From positions 10,939,427-11,003,426 of the forward strand of contig OX388321.1 of NCBI GenBank assembly GCA_947579605.1: a stretch of DNA of 64,000 nucleotides, given 5' to 3'. The notes beneath the pieces were generated by a model. That model was not told the DNA's origin. It did not search any database and saw nothing but the letters and a program-made list of their open reading frames with translations. The DNA comes from Athripsodes cinereus (lineage: Eukaryota > Arthropoda > Insecta > Trichoptera > Leptoceridae). Of the stretch, positions 10,939 through 23,125 are shown piece by piece; within the stretch, counting starts at the first letter, position 1, and each line of letters begins with the position of its first letter. The translations under genes and the position numbers were made by a program.

Positions 10939-12123
10939 GACAAACACTAACAATAAAAAACTAATTTATATAATATACTACAATCCTGATGTCTGCTAGA
11001 TCATATTAAGTAGGTAGACAAACACTAACAATAAAAAACTAATTTATATAATATACTACAATACTGATGTCTGCTAGATCTAGAGGGTTACTCCCGGGAA
11101 TCCCGCCCGGGAATTCCCGGGAAAACCCTCCAATTTTTATTTCCCGTTTCCCGGGAAAAAAACGGACTCTTTCCCGGGAAAAAATACAAATTATTAGTCA
11201 TGCAGATTGCCATACCGATACCGAAATCTTTGTTTAGTTAACTGTAATAGTCGTGATAAACTTGTAGAAGCTGACGAATATTTTGATATGGAAATATGAA
11301 AAATAATATTAAGTACCAATATAAGTGTTATACTTAAAAAAAAACTTAATTATAGCTTCAATGTATTCGTTTGAAAGATTCATAATATTATTCTAAATAT
11401 AATTCGAAATCGGAGGTGTGTTTGGCCGACAATGTATAAGAATCCTACAATTTTTCATGTTTTTTTTTTACATATTTCGAAAAGTTGGATAGTTTTTAAA
11501 AATATTAGTGCAGCCAACTGTCATTTTTTTTTGTTTCATTCATGGATATTAACCGATATAAAAAATCTTTTTTTGTCGAAATTTCTCATTTTTTAAAGTC
11601 AAAAATCTTTAAAAAGCTTTGCCAAAATCCATAACATTTTTTTGCTTGATAGGATGATCAAAAATTAAAAGTTTATATATTTTGTAAACAATTTTTATTT
11701 TGATATAACATAGAGTACCTAAATAAATCTCGTCAGTCAGCTATTTAGTTTTTTTTAAGCAATTTACTTATATTGGTAACAAAAATTTGATTTTTTTTTA
11801 TCAAATCAAAATGTTTGCAAGGGTCAACAAGTTATGAGAGTTTTTATACCAAAGTTGTTGAAAATTGAATATTTATAAATATAATAATGAATTTCCCGTT
11901 TCCCGGGAACAAAAATAATCCGGGAAAAGATACCCTCTAGCTAGATCATATTAAGTAGGAAGACAAACACTAACAATAAAAAAAACTAATTTATATAATA
12001 TACTACAATACTGATGTCTGCTAGATCATATTAAGTAGGTAGACAGACACTAACAATAAAAAACTAATTTATACATATAATATACTACAATACTGATGTC
12101 TGCTAGATCATATTAAGTAGGTA
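10939..12123. repeat. Minisatellite, four ~78-82-bp units, split by a hAT element
   Basis: Units start at 10939, 11017, 11962 and 12042, each with GACA(A/G)ACACTAACAATAAAAA, AATATACTACAATACTGATG and GTCTGCTAGATCATATTAAG. Unit 2 is interrupted at GCTAGATC by the 859-bp hAT-type element and resumes at 11940. Confidence 0.93.
11081..11939. mobile_element. Non-autonomous hAT-type element with 8-bp duplication
   Basis: The ends are TAGAGGGT (left) and ACCCTCTA (right). GCTAGATC lies directly outside both ends (11073-11080 and 11940-11947), the 8-bp duplication expected of hAT transposases. Subterminal CCCGGGA words recur at least five times in 11092-11185 and again at 11898-11920, likely transposase-binding repeats. 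The 859 bp carry no transposase frame, so it must be mobilised in trans. The uninterrupted minisatellite units show what the empty site looked like. Confidence 0.95.
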
Positions 12124-12124
12124 A

Positions 12125-13015
12125 GTGTATAAAATATCTTCTCTTGGTCATAAAATTAAAATATCAATGATGCGTTATATACTTTATCTCTCCTACAACT
12201 TAAGATTATTTTCGTGAAAGACTGTAAAAATCTTATGATTGAATTCCATAATATTTTTAAATTTTCTTTGTTTATATAGTATCAGCAGAAAATATCTTCC
12301 TCTGCTTCGAGATTTAAAGAAAATTTATTCGATTAATGATAAAACATTTTAACTTCAAATAAACTGCATGTCTTTCCTTTAACCCTTTTCAAAATGTTAT
12401 GTATTTAAAAAAAACTGTTTCATCTCTTTCGGTTTAATATTATGGAAACGACAAACGAAGCTTCGGTGGCGACAACTTTTATGAATAATAAAGCTCGACA
12501 TGTTTTTTGATGAGATGCGGTCTTTCTGTGTATATAGTAATAATAATGATAATTCAAGATAAAATGAAAAACATTTCACGGTAAAATAATACCGTCTATA
12601 TAATGAAAACATATTCCTCGAAAAAAATTAATTATCCTACACATAATTTTCCCAGAATTTGATTAACATTCTTGAAAGTCTTATATTATTAGTATACGAG
12701 TATGTTTTATGTTAGCAAATATTTTCACAATTCTATTGTTAGCTCAAAAAAAAACTCATTTAAACAGGGCTCGACTACGAATTCTCACTCATACTATGTG
12801 TTTAATAAAAATGTAAGATACACGAATGCCTATGTATTTATATATTTATTGTATTATCGAATTATGGATTTTTTCAGTGATATGAATTTTTCAAAGTCAA
12901 TGCAGTCCCCAGAATGAAATAAATCTCCCATTCATTTCCATATATTTTAAAGTATTGATTTAAAATGCAGATTCTATTCGTAAAATGTCACATGTACTAT
13001 TATACTATATAAACT
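12125..13015. other. AT-rich non-coding stretch
   Basis: Nothing recognisable on either strand. Confidence 0.5.
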
Positions 13016-13235
13016 ATATCTTCATGCCATGTCCCAAGTGGGCTAGGCAGAGAGAACGAAACGTCATATAGATCTAGCCTTACGTACTTTTTTCGTCTCT
13101 TCCACATACATACAAGCCACGTGGTTCTCGGACGCTCGCACTTCCTCACACCCCTCCTTTCAGACAAGTATATATATTCTTTGTCACCCTTTCCTCATTC
13201 ATTCGTTCAACATGTCCATACCAATTTATTCCACA
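13016..13235 (-). pseudogene. LINE C-terminal tail, family A, internally deleted
   Basis: The minus strand has 'WYGHVERMNEERVTKNIY' and 'CERPRTTW', then jumps to the terminal 'VSFSLP' and the GTCCCAAGTGGG end. The 'ILKDGRVLSKRNRRAC' portion seen in the copy at 13.8 kb is missing and the frame shifts. A decayed copy. Confidence 0.75.
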
Positions 13236-13239
13236 TGTC

Positions 13240-13765
13240 ACATAATTAATATTTCAATATATGTATATATACAGTGAATTTATTGTATTTGATTTTTGTT
13301 TCTCATTTAACAATATATTTCTTGCCAAATATTCATGCAATTTTTTTACATGTACGAAAACAAAGATATTTTTCTACAAATGATATTAAACTACCAAAAA
13401 AACAGGAGAAGTTATATTGCAAAAATAAATATTATTTTTGTTGCATGAATGGAGTCACTTGATTTAAACGCTGCAATAAATACTGTATAACGGAATTCGC
13501 TAAGAAGAATAAGTGCATTCTGAAAAATACTCCATATTTTTCTGTCTGGACGAATCCAAATCTATTTTCTAAGAATTCAACCTTTTAACACTATTGAAAG
13601 AGTGTACAAGTACTTTCACTTTATTGAAGTTGACTACGTCTAGAAATATAATTTCACGTATTTTATTTAACTTATGCACTTAAAATCATGAAATAGGTAT
13701 AAGAGAAAGATGTCTTTAAATATTCAATATTTTCACGTGCAATTTTGTGTTATTTTATGATTTAA
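13240..13765. other. AT-rich non-coding stretch
   Basis: No supported feature. Confidence 0.5.
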
Positions 13766-13767
13766 AG

Positions 13768-13990
13768 TGTGAGGAAAGGGTGTGAGGAAACGCGGGCGTC
13801 CGAGAACCACGTGGATTCAAATTCTCAAGGACGGCCGCGTGTTGAGTAAGAGGAACCGACGTGCGTGTATGAGGAACTGTATGAATGTGGACGAAGCGAA
13901 GGAAGTGTGTAAAGATAGATCTGTTTGGCGTTCCGTTCTCTCTGCCTACCCCACTTGGGACACGGCGTGAGGGTATAGTATAAATAGCAT
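13768..13990 (+). pseudogene. LINE reverse-transcriptase C-terminal tail, family A
   Basis: Plus-strand frame 'MRKRGRPRTTWIQILKDGRVLSKRNRRAC...VDEAKEVCKDRSVWRSVLSAYPTWDTA' followed by a stop and a GGTATAGTATA-type tail. 'GRPRTTW' and 'CKDRxxWRS' are the conserved motifs of this LINE tail. Upstream RT and endonuclease are absent. Confidence 0.85.
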
Positions 13991-13991
13991 A

Positions 13992-14695
13992 GTATAGTAC
14001 AGTATTAACAATAATCACTGTTTTTTGAACTATAAATTTGTTATATTTAAAACATTTTCGGTTTCAGTATTACCATCATTCTCAGTATTACCATCGTCTT
14101 TAAATTGTTAACTGATATTTTTCACTTTGTTTTATCTTCATCTCATCGTAATAATTCTTTTTTTCTCTTTTTCCAAATTGTATAATGTTTTTTTCGTTTT
14201 TGTTTAATTTAATTTAAGTTTTGTGTTTTTATTACTTATTGACATTCATAAACTATTTTTTTTTTCAATTGCTAATTTTATTTCCTGACTCAAAATCCGT
14301 AACTGACCTTTTCTTTTGACTATTTATTATTATAACAGACTCATTTTACAATTTATCATTGTCTGACTATCATTAAAAAAAAATGTGTACCTATTTATCA
14401 AGTTTTGTTCAGAGAATCTGCGAAAATGCTTCATAACATTAAATTAAGAATATGGGTTTGGTTATTTTTCATATTACAATAAAACCCATTTTATTTTATA
14501 CGAATACAAAAGATTTTTTTCGTTTTCGATAAAATATTCAAACTCTGATTATTTTCAATAAAATAGATATCATGTTTAATAAATGTGTAATATCTTATGT
14601 CAAATACCTTATCATAAATGTGAAAAAAAATATTTTCATTTTTTCACACGTAAATCGGTAAAACTGAATTTCATTCTAACCTTACTACTACTAAT
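13992..14695. other. AT-rich non-coding stretch
   Basis: Nothing recognisable. Confidence 0.5.
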
Positions 14696-14696
14696 A

Positions 14697-14860
14697 CATC
14701 ACAGCATATCCCACAAGTGAGGCAGCCAGCAGATAATTTGCATTCAATAAAGATATTAGCCGTCCTTTCCGCACTAAAAAATAAGACATTCATCTTTTAC
14801 TGGACACTCAAAAACTTACGGAAAAAAGCGAGAGACCAATTCTTGTCCTGGTAATCCACG
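14697..14860 (-). mobile_element. Family B retroposon, short variant
   Basis: The minus strand has both ends of family B (GGTCTCTCGC...GAGTGTCC and CTCACTTGTGGGATATGC). It lacks the ~60-base middle found at 6601-6860, with the junction falling near GAATGTCTTAT. A similar internal loss occurs at 45181-45300. Confidence 0.7.
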
Positions 14861-14864
14861 TAAA

Positions 14865-15450
14865 ATTTTAACATTTAAATTTAATGATAAGAAACAATGT
14901 AAAAATATTATTGAAAAACCGCAGAAAGTAAGACAGAAAAAATGGATGCTATTGCCAAATGAGAAACTATGTTAGTAAAATGTTAACGTATTTTTTTAAG
15001 CTGTTTAACTATACAAATTACAAAAAAAAAAACTAGAATTAATACCTTTTAGCAATAAATCTATTGTATCTAGAGAAGCGAGCTCCACAATAAACATTCG
15101 TTTAAATTACAAAGTGTTTGTTTTCACAAATTAACCTTCGAATGAAATAAAATTTACAGCGCTAATGGCGGCCTACTGTGATGAAAATGCTAATTCACAC
15201 CTTTATCTGATTTATCTGAAATTTGGTTGAAAAACTTTTTTTGCCACGTTCTATGTTTTTTTTAAATGCTCATATAATAAAATTGCTTATCTCTTGAGCT
15301 GTGTGTTAAAATACAAAAGATTTTAGTTTATTCATAATGATTAAAACAAACTACAAAGCAAATTCATTTTTTTTATGTATTTCTAATATTATTGGTATAA
15401 ATTTTTATCCGTTCGTAAATAATATTTTAAAATTAATCCTAAAAAAACTT
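14865..15450. other. AT-rich non-coding stretch
   Basis: Nothing recognisable. Confidence 0.5.
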
Positions 15451-15454
15451 ACTT

Positions 15455-15672
15455 TGCCCAAAGATAGTTGGCCAAAAAGATCACTGTTCTTCCGTCCGCA
15501 AGGGTTCCGTCGGCCCGGGTGTCCCTCTTTCACAATACACCGTTCCTATGACAACGATATCAGAGCGCAGGGAATGTCGTGGAAAGAGGTGACGCAATTG
15601 GCGCAGAGACGCTCTGAATGGAGGAGGCTGGTTTCTGCCCTGTGATCCCGAGAGGAGTGTTGAGGGCGAAGA
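15455..15672 (+). pseudogene. LINE reverse-transcriptase C-terminal tail, family C
   Basis: Plus-strand frame 'DSWPKRSLFFRPQGFRRPGCPSFTIHRSYDNDIRAQGMSWKEVTQLAQRRSEWRRLVSAL' then stop. It matches the minus-strand copy at 60.4-60.7 kb almost residue for residue. A 5'-truncated copy; its tail has decayed (GAAGATTGAAA). Confidence 0.88.
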
Positions 15673-15674
15673 TT

Positions 15675-17975
15675 GAAATTTACTATTCCTAATTACAACA
15701 AAATATTGTGAATGGAAATACTTTTTTATTTGTTTATTTATTTAATTCTTGACTTCAATATTACAAAATAAAATAGTGTCATAAAAATATCACTCATACA
15801 ATTCAATGTACTTATAACTGGCTTTCTTATTTTTCAATCAAGTGATGTCAACAATTTATTATTGGTCCGGAGAATTTAAACACGTAAAAGTTACATCTAT
15901 ATGATCTGAAAAAAGCACGCTCATGAGTTTTGGTGATGTATGATATGCTAGCTTTTTACAAGTTTAAAAGCGTTTACGAGTAATTTTCTCTAATCAATAT
16001 TTCAGTCAAAATTATTCAAACGTCAAAGTTTAGTAACTTCTAAATTACGTTGGTATTTACTTGCTTTAGATTAAGTTTAGGAATATATTATTTTCTTTAA
16101 TCGAGTGAGCAGAGTCAAAATATCTAAACGTTTACTTAAATAAATTGAAGTCATTCGTCTCTATTTGAAAATAATAATAAATAAATAAATATTTCTGCGA
16201 ATTTCTAAAGGAAAACGTACAAACAACAGCTTGTCAAAGATCAATAATAGTTAGTTATTCGTAAAGTTTTCCGTTTCTGCAACATATTTTAACATCACAA
16301 ATCACTCGCCTTCTGATAGATTGCCTTGTAAGCTAATACTACTTATACTTACTAAGTACTAACAACTACACAGTATAGAGCCCGGCGAAAAAAGCTACTA
16401 CAACTAATGGAGCGCTAGTGGTTCAGAAGCCAAGTTGGAAATTGGAAATAATATATCATAATAAGTATAATATATGTAAAAAATGTATTATTTGCTATTT
16501 ATGTTGCTTTATTTGCTTAGTTTTTTTTATATATGTGTGACAGTTTGAATTCATTAAAACTAATCTCAAATCGTTTTTTTTAATCAGGAAACAGTTTTTA
16601 TTCTTTTTAATATTTACGTATTCACACACCAAGTTTTGTAATCAACTAATGGGGTTTTATTATGTTTGATTTTTTAAATTTGTACTGTGTTAATGTTTAT
16701 TTCTTTTTATTTATGTATATAACTACTTATTATAATTGTGAAAATGAAATTTGTTAACCTTTATTGTCAATGGCCAGAGTGGCGTTTATGATGTATAAAT
16801 AAATAAATAAAATAAATATTTATTATTCACATAAGTATTCTATTTCAATCGAAACTTATATTTAAAAAAAAAATCAGTTATTTACTGAAATACACAAAAC
16901 GATACCAGGACATGGTTTCATTCCGACATTTTGTAGCCAAAGATTTGTCTATTTTGATTTCATTCATATTTTCCTTAACGTTTTATTTCAGAAAGAGATT
17001 GGTCTGCACGATCAATAAGTCTTCAACGTGTTTTTATAAATTAAAATCAGTGAAAATAAAAAATATATATATTTAATTCTAAGAAGACATTGAAAATTGA
17101 ATGAATGTAATACTGAAGGATATTTTACAGGCATAAAAAGCACAAAGGAAAATATTGTTTTTCCCTTGGAATAAACTTTTTTTTATTAATTTAATATCTA
17201 TTATAGAAACGTTTCAATAGTGTTAGATTTTTTTGTCGGATCCTGTATCTATATAACTTCTTAGCTATTTCACTACTTAGAAACTTATGTTATTTCATGT
17301 ACTTACCAATAGAGTATGAACTACAATATAATATATTACATGTAGCATCTGTAACTACGGGGTAATATTATTGTTATTTTACCAATTCTGTTTATTGTGA
17401 GAAGAATTTAACACTCTCAAACTCATTCGTACCTTTCTCACGTTGGCGCTAGTCTACATACATATGTTATTAATGTTTTTAAGTTTTCCTCGAACAAAAA
17501 TCGTTAGACTTAAATAGTAATTTTAACAGTCGTCTGTATTCATTGTAAGTTGCGTTAAGGTTTATGACATGAATGTTGACTTGGTACAAAAGCTAAAAGT
17601 AATGTCAATTTTGGTGGGAGAATAATAGTGAGATGCAGCCATATGCACCAATATTTATACAGGGACAACCTAAGTAAGCCCTACATTACTCATAAACGAG
17701 TGGATGAATTTGAGAAGAATATGATAGATGACAACCCTAGTAAGCTTGAAGTAGTCAACAGACAACTTGTATGTAAAAAAAACACATAAATCGCCCTCAT
17801 CGTACATATCATCGTTATTCAGAATGGATAATAAACCTCATAACTGATAAATATTTATGAAACAACTTTGACTAATACTTGAGAATATACTTGTACTTGA
17901 GACCTTATATAAAAGAGAGAAAGAGAAGGAGATCTACAATTGTATTCTTATGAATCCACGGTCATTTTAGGAATT
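15675..17975. other. Non-coding stretch with one LINE 3' end
   Basis: Near 16765-16810 there is a family G LINE terminus (GGCCAGAGTGGCG, then TATAAATAAATAAATAAA). No other feature is recognisable. Confidence 0.5.
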
Positions 17976-17980
17976 CAATC

Positions 17981-18036
17981 AGGTGGTTTCTGCCCTGTGC
18001 TCCCGAGAGAAGCGTTGAAGAGTAAGACAAAGATGA
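17981..18036 (+). repeat. LINE tail fragment, family C
   Basis: Only the last ~50 bases: GGTTTCTGCCCTGTGCTCCCGAGAGAAGCGTTGA, then an AAGATGATT-type tail. An extremely 5'-truncated insertion or remnant. Confidence 0.65.
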
Positions 18037-18624
18037 TTAAAGCTGCTTTCGATTAAAAATTTTCTATTTACAACGCTAGTTTTTTTTTTTAAAAAAATCC
18101 TATCGTGTGTCACCAATAATAGCAGAATAAATATTACTTTTTGTGTTCGTTTTTTTCCTAGCGAACTTTGAATTTATCAAAGAGATAGGAACGGAAGTAA
18201 ATTCATTTATTCAAAAAACCTTTTTACTTTTTCAATGTAGGTACATTGTACTATACTTTATTAAGAGAGGCATGCGAGCATGTAATTTGGATTTATTTGT
18301 TGTATGTAATAATAATATGTAAATTCTAAGAAATGGGGTAGGAAAAGAAGAAAAAAAAGTTTTATATTATTATAATAAATACTGTAATATTATTATCCAG
18401 ATCAGCTATTTCAATCAATTTGTTAATATGTTTTTGTTCACATGCCCTTTATGACTGCTTTTATCAGGCGATTAATAGGATAGTCCAATACTTTTGATGG
18501 AAACTAATATCCTTCGGACACGTTTGTAGATATATGAATTAGGTATATATTGGCACCGTTATTATTTATTTACATACATAGATATTAGTTTCGTGGTAAA
18601 CTCATGAAGTTTGATCTGTGGATT

Positions 18625-18778
18625 TTTTTCTGTAAAACGTAGGTGTCCGTAAAATATCACTTGAAAAACATTTTGCATATACAATTGAATAAAGAATGCT
18701 ACCCATCCTAAATGTCATATTTAAATAATAATCCATTTGTGGGAGATGTCGTGATGGTATGAATGAATGAATAAATGT
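18625..18778 (+). repeat. Family B retroposon copy (diverged)
   Basis: Contains GTAGGTGTCCGTAAAA, CTACCCATCCTAAATGTCAT and TTTGTGGGAGATGTCGTGATGGTAT. It ends in a (GAAT)n tail. The sequence between the first and last blocks is shortened. Confidence 0.65.
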
Positions 18779-18779
18779 T

Positions 18780-20105
18780 TTTAATTCCTTTATGGCTGCT
18801 TAAAACAGTTAATCAATATTTTCTCTGAATATTTGAACCCTTTGAACTTATGTCAAAGTAAAACATATATATTGAACATATGTATCATTGTTCATAGAAA
18901 TACAAGATATTTGCAGGTTTTGCGTAGTTTTCATCGTATTTTGTTTCTACAGAGAAATATCCAAACGCGTTTTCTATTATGTGTTTAAAGGCCAACCACT
19001 CAAAAACGAGTAATCAAGGGCTCCGAAGAATTATAATGCAAATTACTCTTTTTACGTATTACTTAATCAATGTAAAAAAAGCCAAATGTGTCGTGTTGGC
19101 ATTTCTGCCGCTACTTATATTTTTTTTTTCATAAGAAAGGTATTTATTTTTGTAATATTTACACTACCTTTTAATCAATGTGATGTACGTTCTGTTAGCT
19201 AAACCAGGTTTAAAGCTTGTCAATAAGAATTGAAAATTGGTTAATTAATCCAGAATATTTTATTTATCTCACTTTTAATATATTTAGTGATATTAGCTGA
19301 AGGGTCATCCTTGTCCATAAATCATCCGAGTTTTTTTATTGATTAAAATTAGAAAATATAATTTTTTATAAAAACATTTTTTAAATAATTTAAATAAGAC
19401 TTTTATTTACTTTCTTATATCAAAATGAGATATTTTTTAAAATATAAGTATCGAAAACACGCGACTGTGTATGATAATACTTACTTGGTACAGTCTCAAA
19501 AAAATATTAAATATATCTATCTCTTAACGGAATAATATCTCTAGTACAGTAAATAAACATGTTATTTTGTTGTCTTCTTTGCATTCTAGACATTAAAAGA
19601 TTTTAGCTTACTAAAAATATTGAAATACCTACTTAAAAACCTACCAACCACCATGCATGAAATCATCACGTCCTAAAAGTAATAATATTTTGAATATTAT
19701 GGAATTAAATATAGCACAAGGACCAACTTGAGTAAGCATTTAGCCCAGTTCGTCTACGCTATACAGCACATTAACGTAACATGGCAATGCGTAAATAGAC
19801 ATGATGGCAAATGTTGCGTTAACTTTGAATGTTTTTGCCTAATTTGTGTCATCAGTAGCAACTTTCACATTAACAGTTAATTTTTCAGCGCTCTAGTCCA
19901 GTTTGTTATGTAATCACAAACATTCTCTATCGTCCGTTTATTAGTTTTCAAATACTATCCATCTACAATCAAATTGTAATTATTGACTTGGTGACAATGT
20001 TCCATGCTTATAATTTGTCTAGTAGTTCTACTTGAGTACGTATGAATATAGATTATTGGATAGATTTACATTTGGTATTGATTTGCCAACTAGTTTATCG
20101 TATGC
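18780..20105. other. AT-rich non-coding stretch
   Basis: No supported feature. Confidence 0.5.
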
Positions 20106-20107
20106 AC

Positions 20108-21270
20108 TAGTGATAGAGGAGTCGAATATTTACATTTACATTCGCAAATATTCGTATACTTTTAGATATTCGCATGAAAATCATGTGAACTTTGGAAATA
20201 ATAATAATAGTTTATTAAACATAAATATCATTTACAATAATTGAACAATAAAATAATACATTTTATTTCCTAATACAATTACTCCCCAAAATTGAGCGTA
20301 GCTCGTGCTAAATCTGGTATAATTTGAATACATCTCGTACCTATACATAAAAAAAAACTTAATGTTAAAAATACTAACACAAAAATAGTGAGTATTTCAA
20401 ATATTTCAAACTCTTGTACCAAATTGAAAATCTGATGATTTGTATTTTGCGTATTTTCTGAAATTTCTATACAAAAACAAGGAGATTATAAAATATTACT
20501 ATTTCTTATCAATTCATCCATACTGCCACAACATTTTTTACCAGTGGGGTAGACAGTGTACCGACTACTTGTAATAAAATAAATGCGGATATTTTTTCAT
20601 GGAACAAGCAAAATACCATTATTGAATAACGGATATATTACCAATACCAAATAATATAGATTTCAATGTTCACATTTACTAACTCCTCGGTTTTGTTAAA
20701 GAATATTTTCTCAAAGTTTTGGCTTTTTTCTAAAGAGTAACGGATACTTGTACCGCCTATTGGTTATGTCAATACCGGATATTTTTCATACTGAGTACCT
20801 ACCGGGAAATACATCCTCAAAATTTCTACTCACTGCTGCCAGATTTTCATGAAATATTTCGCAAACTCCTCGGTTATGTTAAACAATTTTTACCCACAAT
20901 CCCATTTCTATAAAGTATCGGGTACTTTACCAATTACCTACCGATTACTGACTGACAATTATAACAAGTAACGGCTACTTTTACCCACTACCTACCGGTA
21001 ACCGACTGACCTACCGATCTTACAAAGTATCGAGTTTTAATACCGACAGTTATATCTTTTTATTCTATTCTATTCTATGCATTCTTTACTGTACATTGCT
21101 TACAAACAATTACATAAAAGGTATACATTCAAGTTAGATACAATCAATATACAGAAGACGAGTTTATCGCAAAGGCGCTACAGTAGATATATTATATTAC
21201 CTAGTCGGTATACTGGTATTCAAAAATAACGAGTATTCAATAACGGATTGGTACCGAATTGACATCACTA
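20108..21270. mobile_element. Possible hAT-like element with TAGTGAT ends
   Basis: TAGTGATAG at the left and the inverted ATCACTA at the right bound a region full of ACCGATTA/ACCGGTA-type words (20550-21040). The flanks share only ATGCA out of register, so the 8-bp duplication test fails or has decayed. It contains a nested LINE 3'-UTR copy (21055-21182) and probably another polyadenylation-like minus-strand remnant near 20190-20330. No transposase frame. Confidence 0.4.
21055..21182 (-). repeat. LINE 3'-UTR copy, family E
   Basis: The reverse complement matches the 3' UTR after the LINE frame at 57.2 kb nearly throughout: GCGATAAACTCG, CTGTATATTGATTGTAT, TTGAATGTATACCTTTTATG and CAATGTACAGT. 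It ends in a TAGAATAGAATAGAATAAAA-type tail instead of AATAAATAAA. Confidence 0.85.
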
Positions 21271-22021
21271 ATGCAAATATTGTCTGATACAAAAATTGTT
21301 TTCATTCGCATTTAAAGTTAGCATTGCTAGATAATATGTATGATCGTTCTTACTTTTCTCAGCAATATGATATACCTACCTCAACAAATATCGATATTAT
21401 GTCGTGTGTGTTATTTCAATCTACAGACGAGCAAAACCCTGTGTGGATACACAACCGTAATGTTGCAGTTTGTCAAAAGCAATAACATTATCAATACGCC
21501 ACGAGGAGCTCCAGTCTCAAACCAATTTTGTTTGCTCCAATAACGAAAAATATTCAATCCGTGTAGAATTTTAATTTTGAAAACGTATCCATATAATTCA
21601 TTTTATTTCCCTTGATATAATATGATGAAATATAAGACTTAATAATATAATATTATTGATACTACTGTACCCATGTTAGCTTATACTTTGAAAATGGTTT
21701 GAATCTATACATTATATTTACTGTGTCGGTATTTAAAAGAAAGAAATCCATAACGTAATTAAAAAAAAACTAATGTTTTCTACTACTATATACAGTATTA
21801 TGTTTCACTGTCGAGAGAGACGTCTTTCGTATATAAGGACGTTGTCGTTAACTTACATACATTATTTTTTTCAAAATATCCTTTGTTTTTAGTTCATTAA
21901 GCTTTTCTATAGTTTTTTTCTACACATCTTTTTAGACATTTTAAAAAATATATTTAAATTTGAATTACCTTAATACGCTATCGCGATTTCAGTGTACTTG
22001 CACCATCAAGCTTGAAAAGCT

Positions 22022-22076
22022 CGTCTAGAAATTGTTACATAGTTAATGCTTCTAAAATAAGTGAAACAATTTTTTA
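22022..22076 (+). repeat. 55-bp dispersed repeat (copy 1)
   Basis: GTCTAGAAATTGTTACATAG followed by TTAATG and CTAAAATAAGT also occurs at 25495-25549. No promoter, tail or coding signal explains it; flanking sequence is unrelated. Confidence 0.6.
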
Positions 22077-22447
22077 GTTTTGCGACAACTCTTTTTTTAA
22101 ATAAAATATTATTTACTTATAATTTGATGCAATTTTCTTTACTCTTTAACTGTTTAAATAATATTGTAGGAAGTGTTCTTAAAACATTAGAATGTCATCT
22201 CCTCCAAATAAATTACTAACTGGATGAAATTTTGTGTTCTGTTTTCATCCAAATAATTTCACTATCCATTCTTATTCTTTCATCCTTCAATACTCTTTTT
22301 GGGAGCACATGATGAAAAATAACATTTCTCCATTCATAGCAATTCTGTACTAATAAAGCCACTTCTTACTATGACATGCGATGCTGTTGTTCTAGGATAT
22401 TATAGTCACTATCTATCTTATGTCACTTATGATTATATTTATTAGTA

Positions 22448-22832
22448 GCTGACCCGGCAAACGTTGTTTTGTCATATACAGTATTTATTTACCATATACC
22501 TACATTATAAATCGACCGGAGTCGAAAATGATTGAATTACTAATATCGCTATTGAAAAATAGTGGTTGATGGTAGAAGGGTGAAAATTTAGGGCTGTATA
22601 TAATTTTGAGTGCCTCATCATAAAAAAATAAAAAGCAAAAAATTTGGTCCAAAAAATAAAATAAAAAAATCGGGGTTGCCCCCCCCTTAACTTTTTGAAG
22701 TATGAAAAATAAATGTTGGTTGATTCTCAAAACTACCCGATAAGCACACAAAGTTTCATCAAAATCGGTACAATCGTTTCGGAGGAGTATGATAACAAAC
22801 ACCGTGACACGGGAATATTATAATATTAGATA
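22448..22832. repeat. Conserved dispersed repeat (GCTGACCCGGCAAACG...)
   Basis: It starts AGCTGACCCGGCAAACGTTG and ends with AAAGTTTCATCAAAATCGG, CGTTTCGGAGGAGT, AACAAACACCGTGACACGGG and a TATAATATTAGA end. These blocks are, to my knowledge, widespread in insect genomes as a short interspersed repeat of uncertain class. The long minus-strand frame across it (22500-22802) is composition-driven and has no known domain. Confidence 0.6.
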
Positions 22833-23125
22833 TTAACATGATAGTCGCACAAGTGAAATAACTAGTAAAATTCTGACACTAACATAAGGCTACCTCTCAA
22901 ATCACTCGATAACGGGTGAATAGCCAAAAAATGAAAATATATAGCTATTTCTAAGGAAAAAACTTGGAGAAGGATCGATTCTAGAATTAAAATATGGGAT
23001 ACAATTCCCCAACAGGGAAAAGCTAGAGTGTATAGGCAATACAGGGATCAGTTATTTAAAGTCAATAGTTCATTGGTCAAATCCTTTGAGAGATAACGTT
23101 TTTAAATATTTTTAAATGTTTCTAT

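Noticed and set aside
10939..12123. CRISPR-like array
   Set aside because: Units are directly adjacent 78-82-bp repeats without unique spacers, in an insect-like genome: a minisatellite.
13992..14695. Possible LTR retrotransposon signals in T-rich DNA
   Set aside because: No paired LTRs, primer-binding site or gag/pol frame; none of the window shows an LTR element or viral insertion that I can support.
22500..22802. 100-codon minus-strand open frame
   Set aside because: Lies across a conserved non-coding dispersed repeat; sequence is low-complexity and has no domain.
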